From JAICMB01 sp035295125 (lineage in GTDB: Bacteria; Acidobacteriota; Terriglobia; Bryobacterales; Bryobacteraceae): a stretch of DNA of 7,221 nt. Numbering within the stretch: the stretch's first letter is position 1; every line of letters begins with the position of its first letter. This document shows, piece by piece, positions 6,582-7,221 of the stretch. The stretch lies in the NCBI GenBank assembly GCA_035295125.1, contig DATGJP010000066.1, positions 1 through 7,221 on the forward strand, in the 5' to 3' direction. A model generated the notes under the pieces. That model did no database searches. It saw nothing but the letters and a program-made list of their open reading frames with translations, and was not told the origin of the DNA. The position numbers and the translations under genes are program-made.

Positions 6582-7221
6582 TCAAGGTGCGAAATAGGCA
6601 TTGATGTCAAGGATGAGATTCGTGACATCAGTCACATAAACAGTCACAGCTCCGCCAGTCCCCGCCGGCACGATGGCGGCGTTAGCCACGACTTTACCCA
6701 CGGGGGAGTTGAGCGTGGAAACCGTCGGTTGCGACTGGCCGGACGGCCACGCCGTCAGAAAGCCCAGCGGGCCGGCAGGTACGACCGTCGCGTTGAGAGA
6801 AAACGCCTGGGCCGATTGCGGAATGCCGCTGCAGGGACCACCTGGTATCGTGAAACTCCGAGTGGAATTGGCTCCGAGGGTTGGCGGTCCGAATGCGCCG
6901 TTGAACCCCATTCCGGCGCGCGTGTCTACCACTCGGCAGGGCGTGACGGTGTAGAGCGATTCGGCTCCCGGGGACCCGGGGGGCGCGAAGTACCCGTTGA
7001 CGTCGATGATGACATCAGTGTCATTGGTGACGAACACGTTGATCTCGCCCTGCGTTCCAGCGGGGACGATTGCGGCATTGGCGACGATTCCCCCGTCGAA
7101 CGAGTTCAGGGTCGAGACGTTCGGCTGCGACTGCCCGGATGGCCAGATGGTCAGGTATTGGAGCGCGCCGTGCGGCACCACCGTGACATTCAGCGAATAC
7201 GCTTGGGCCGAGGCGGGGATG
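6582..7221 (-). CDS. C-terminal end of a large repeat protein (5' end off the window)
   Basis: The frame is open from the right edge and stops at TGA 6584-6582, giving 212 residues with no start of its own. A downstream ATG at 7181 lies inside a repeat and is not a believable start. It holds the remainder of one 'PCRVVDTR' repeat, ending D-V-N-G-Y-F-A-P, and one complete repeat (P-C-R-V-V-D-T-R to I-N-A-Y-F-A-P) at the extreme C-terminus. Its first 39 residues are identical to the last 39 of the frame at the left edge. It is therefore either the missing end of that same gene on a closed 7103-base unit, or the end of a near-identical paralogue upstream of this operon. Ending just after the last repeat suggests the repeats form the distal tip of the protein. 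Confidence 0.88.
   Translation of the reverse strand, partial: IPASAQAYSLNVTVVPHGALQYLTIWPSGQSQPNVSTLNSFDGGIVANAAIVPAGTQGEINVFVTNDTDVIIDVNGYFAPPGSPGAESLYTVTPCRVVDTRAGMGFNGAFGPPTLGANSTRSFTIPGGPCSGIPQSAQAFSLNATVVPAGPLGFLTAWPSGQSQPTVSTLNSPVGKVVANAAIVPAGTGGAVTVYVTDVTNLILDINAYFAP
6585..6956 (-). repeat. C-terminal 'PCRVVDTR' repeat 3 (last one before the stop)
   Basis: This is a complete unit of about 124 residues with the same landmarks as repeats 1 and 2: P-C-R-V-V-D-T-R, a second Cys in P-C-S-G-I-P, A-Q-A-F-S-L-N-A-T-V-V-P, W-P-S-G-Q-S-Q-P, V-S-T-L-N, V-V-A-N-A-A-I-V-P-A-G, and a closing L-D-I-N-A-Y-F-A-P directly before the stop codon. Bases 6981-7221 carry the end part of the preceding unit, which matches the cut repeat at the left edge. 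Confidence 0.82.
7104..7221. repeat. Terminal direct repeat, right copy
   Basis: Identical to bases 1-118 over the full 118 bases, ending exactly at the window edge. Joining the copies leaves a unit of 7103 bases and keeps the minus-strand reading frame. Confidence 0.95.

Noticed and set aside
6367..6585. Minus-strand frame of 72 codons from a TTG overlapping the stop of the right-edge gene
   Set aside because: It has a weak start, no ribosome site, no domain, reads through the palindrome and T run, and overlaps the better-supported 42-codon lipoprotein frame.

Overview
The window reads as a complete small contig from a GC-rich soil-type bacterium, most likely an acidobacterium (Solibacter/Bryobacter-like). 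That placement is inference: it rests on one very large secreted protein combining FG-GAP/VCBS repeats, Ig-like and InlB-like repeats, a BACON-type domain and C-terminal 'PCRVVDTR...DVNGYFAP' repeats, a mix I associate with Acidobacteriota. No rRNA, tRNA, phage, transposase or replication gene is visible.

All supported genes are on the minus strand and the window is almost fully coding. Reading in the direction of transcription from the right edge: (1) 7221-6582 is the C-terminal end of a large repeat protein whose start lies off the window; (2) 6539-6411 is a 42-residue cationic lipoprotein with a strong ribosome binding site; (3) 6348-5098 is an exported Sel1-repeat protein of 416 residues; (4) 5049-1 is an uninterrupted reading frame of 1683 codons for a giant surface lipoprotein that runs off the left edge. 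The intergenic gaps are 42, 62 and 48 bases, so this looks like one operon of exported proteins. Nothing convincing is encoded on the plus strand.

The first 118 bases (1-118) are identical to the last 118 (7104-7221). If the ends are joined there, the open frame entering the left edge continues in frame into the right-edge fragment and stops at 6582. This gives one complete protein of 1856 residues with three C-terminal repeats. The unit would be a 7103-base circle holding only three genes. Because no replication or mobilisation gene is present, a 7.1-kb tandem duplication, or an assembly-graph loop between paralogous genes, is at least as likely as a real extrachromosomal circle.

Functionally, the giant protein should be lipid-anchored, with a calcium-binding beta-propeller-like region followed by a stalk of Ig-like modules and repeats at the far end. 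The Sel1 protein is a periplasmic or secreted helical-solenoid scaffold. The micro-lipoprotein is of unknown role. Together they suggest a cell-surface binding or adhesion locus; no enzyme is recognisable.
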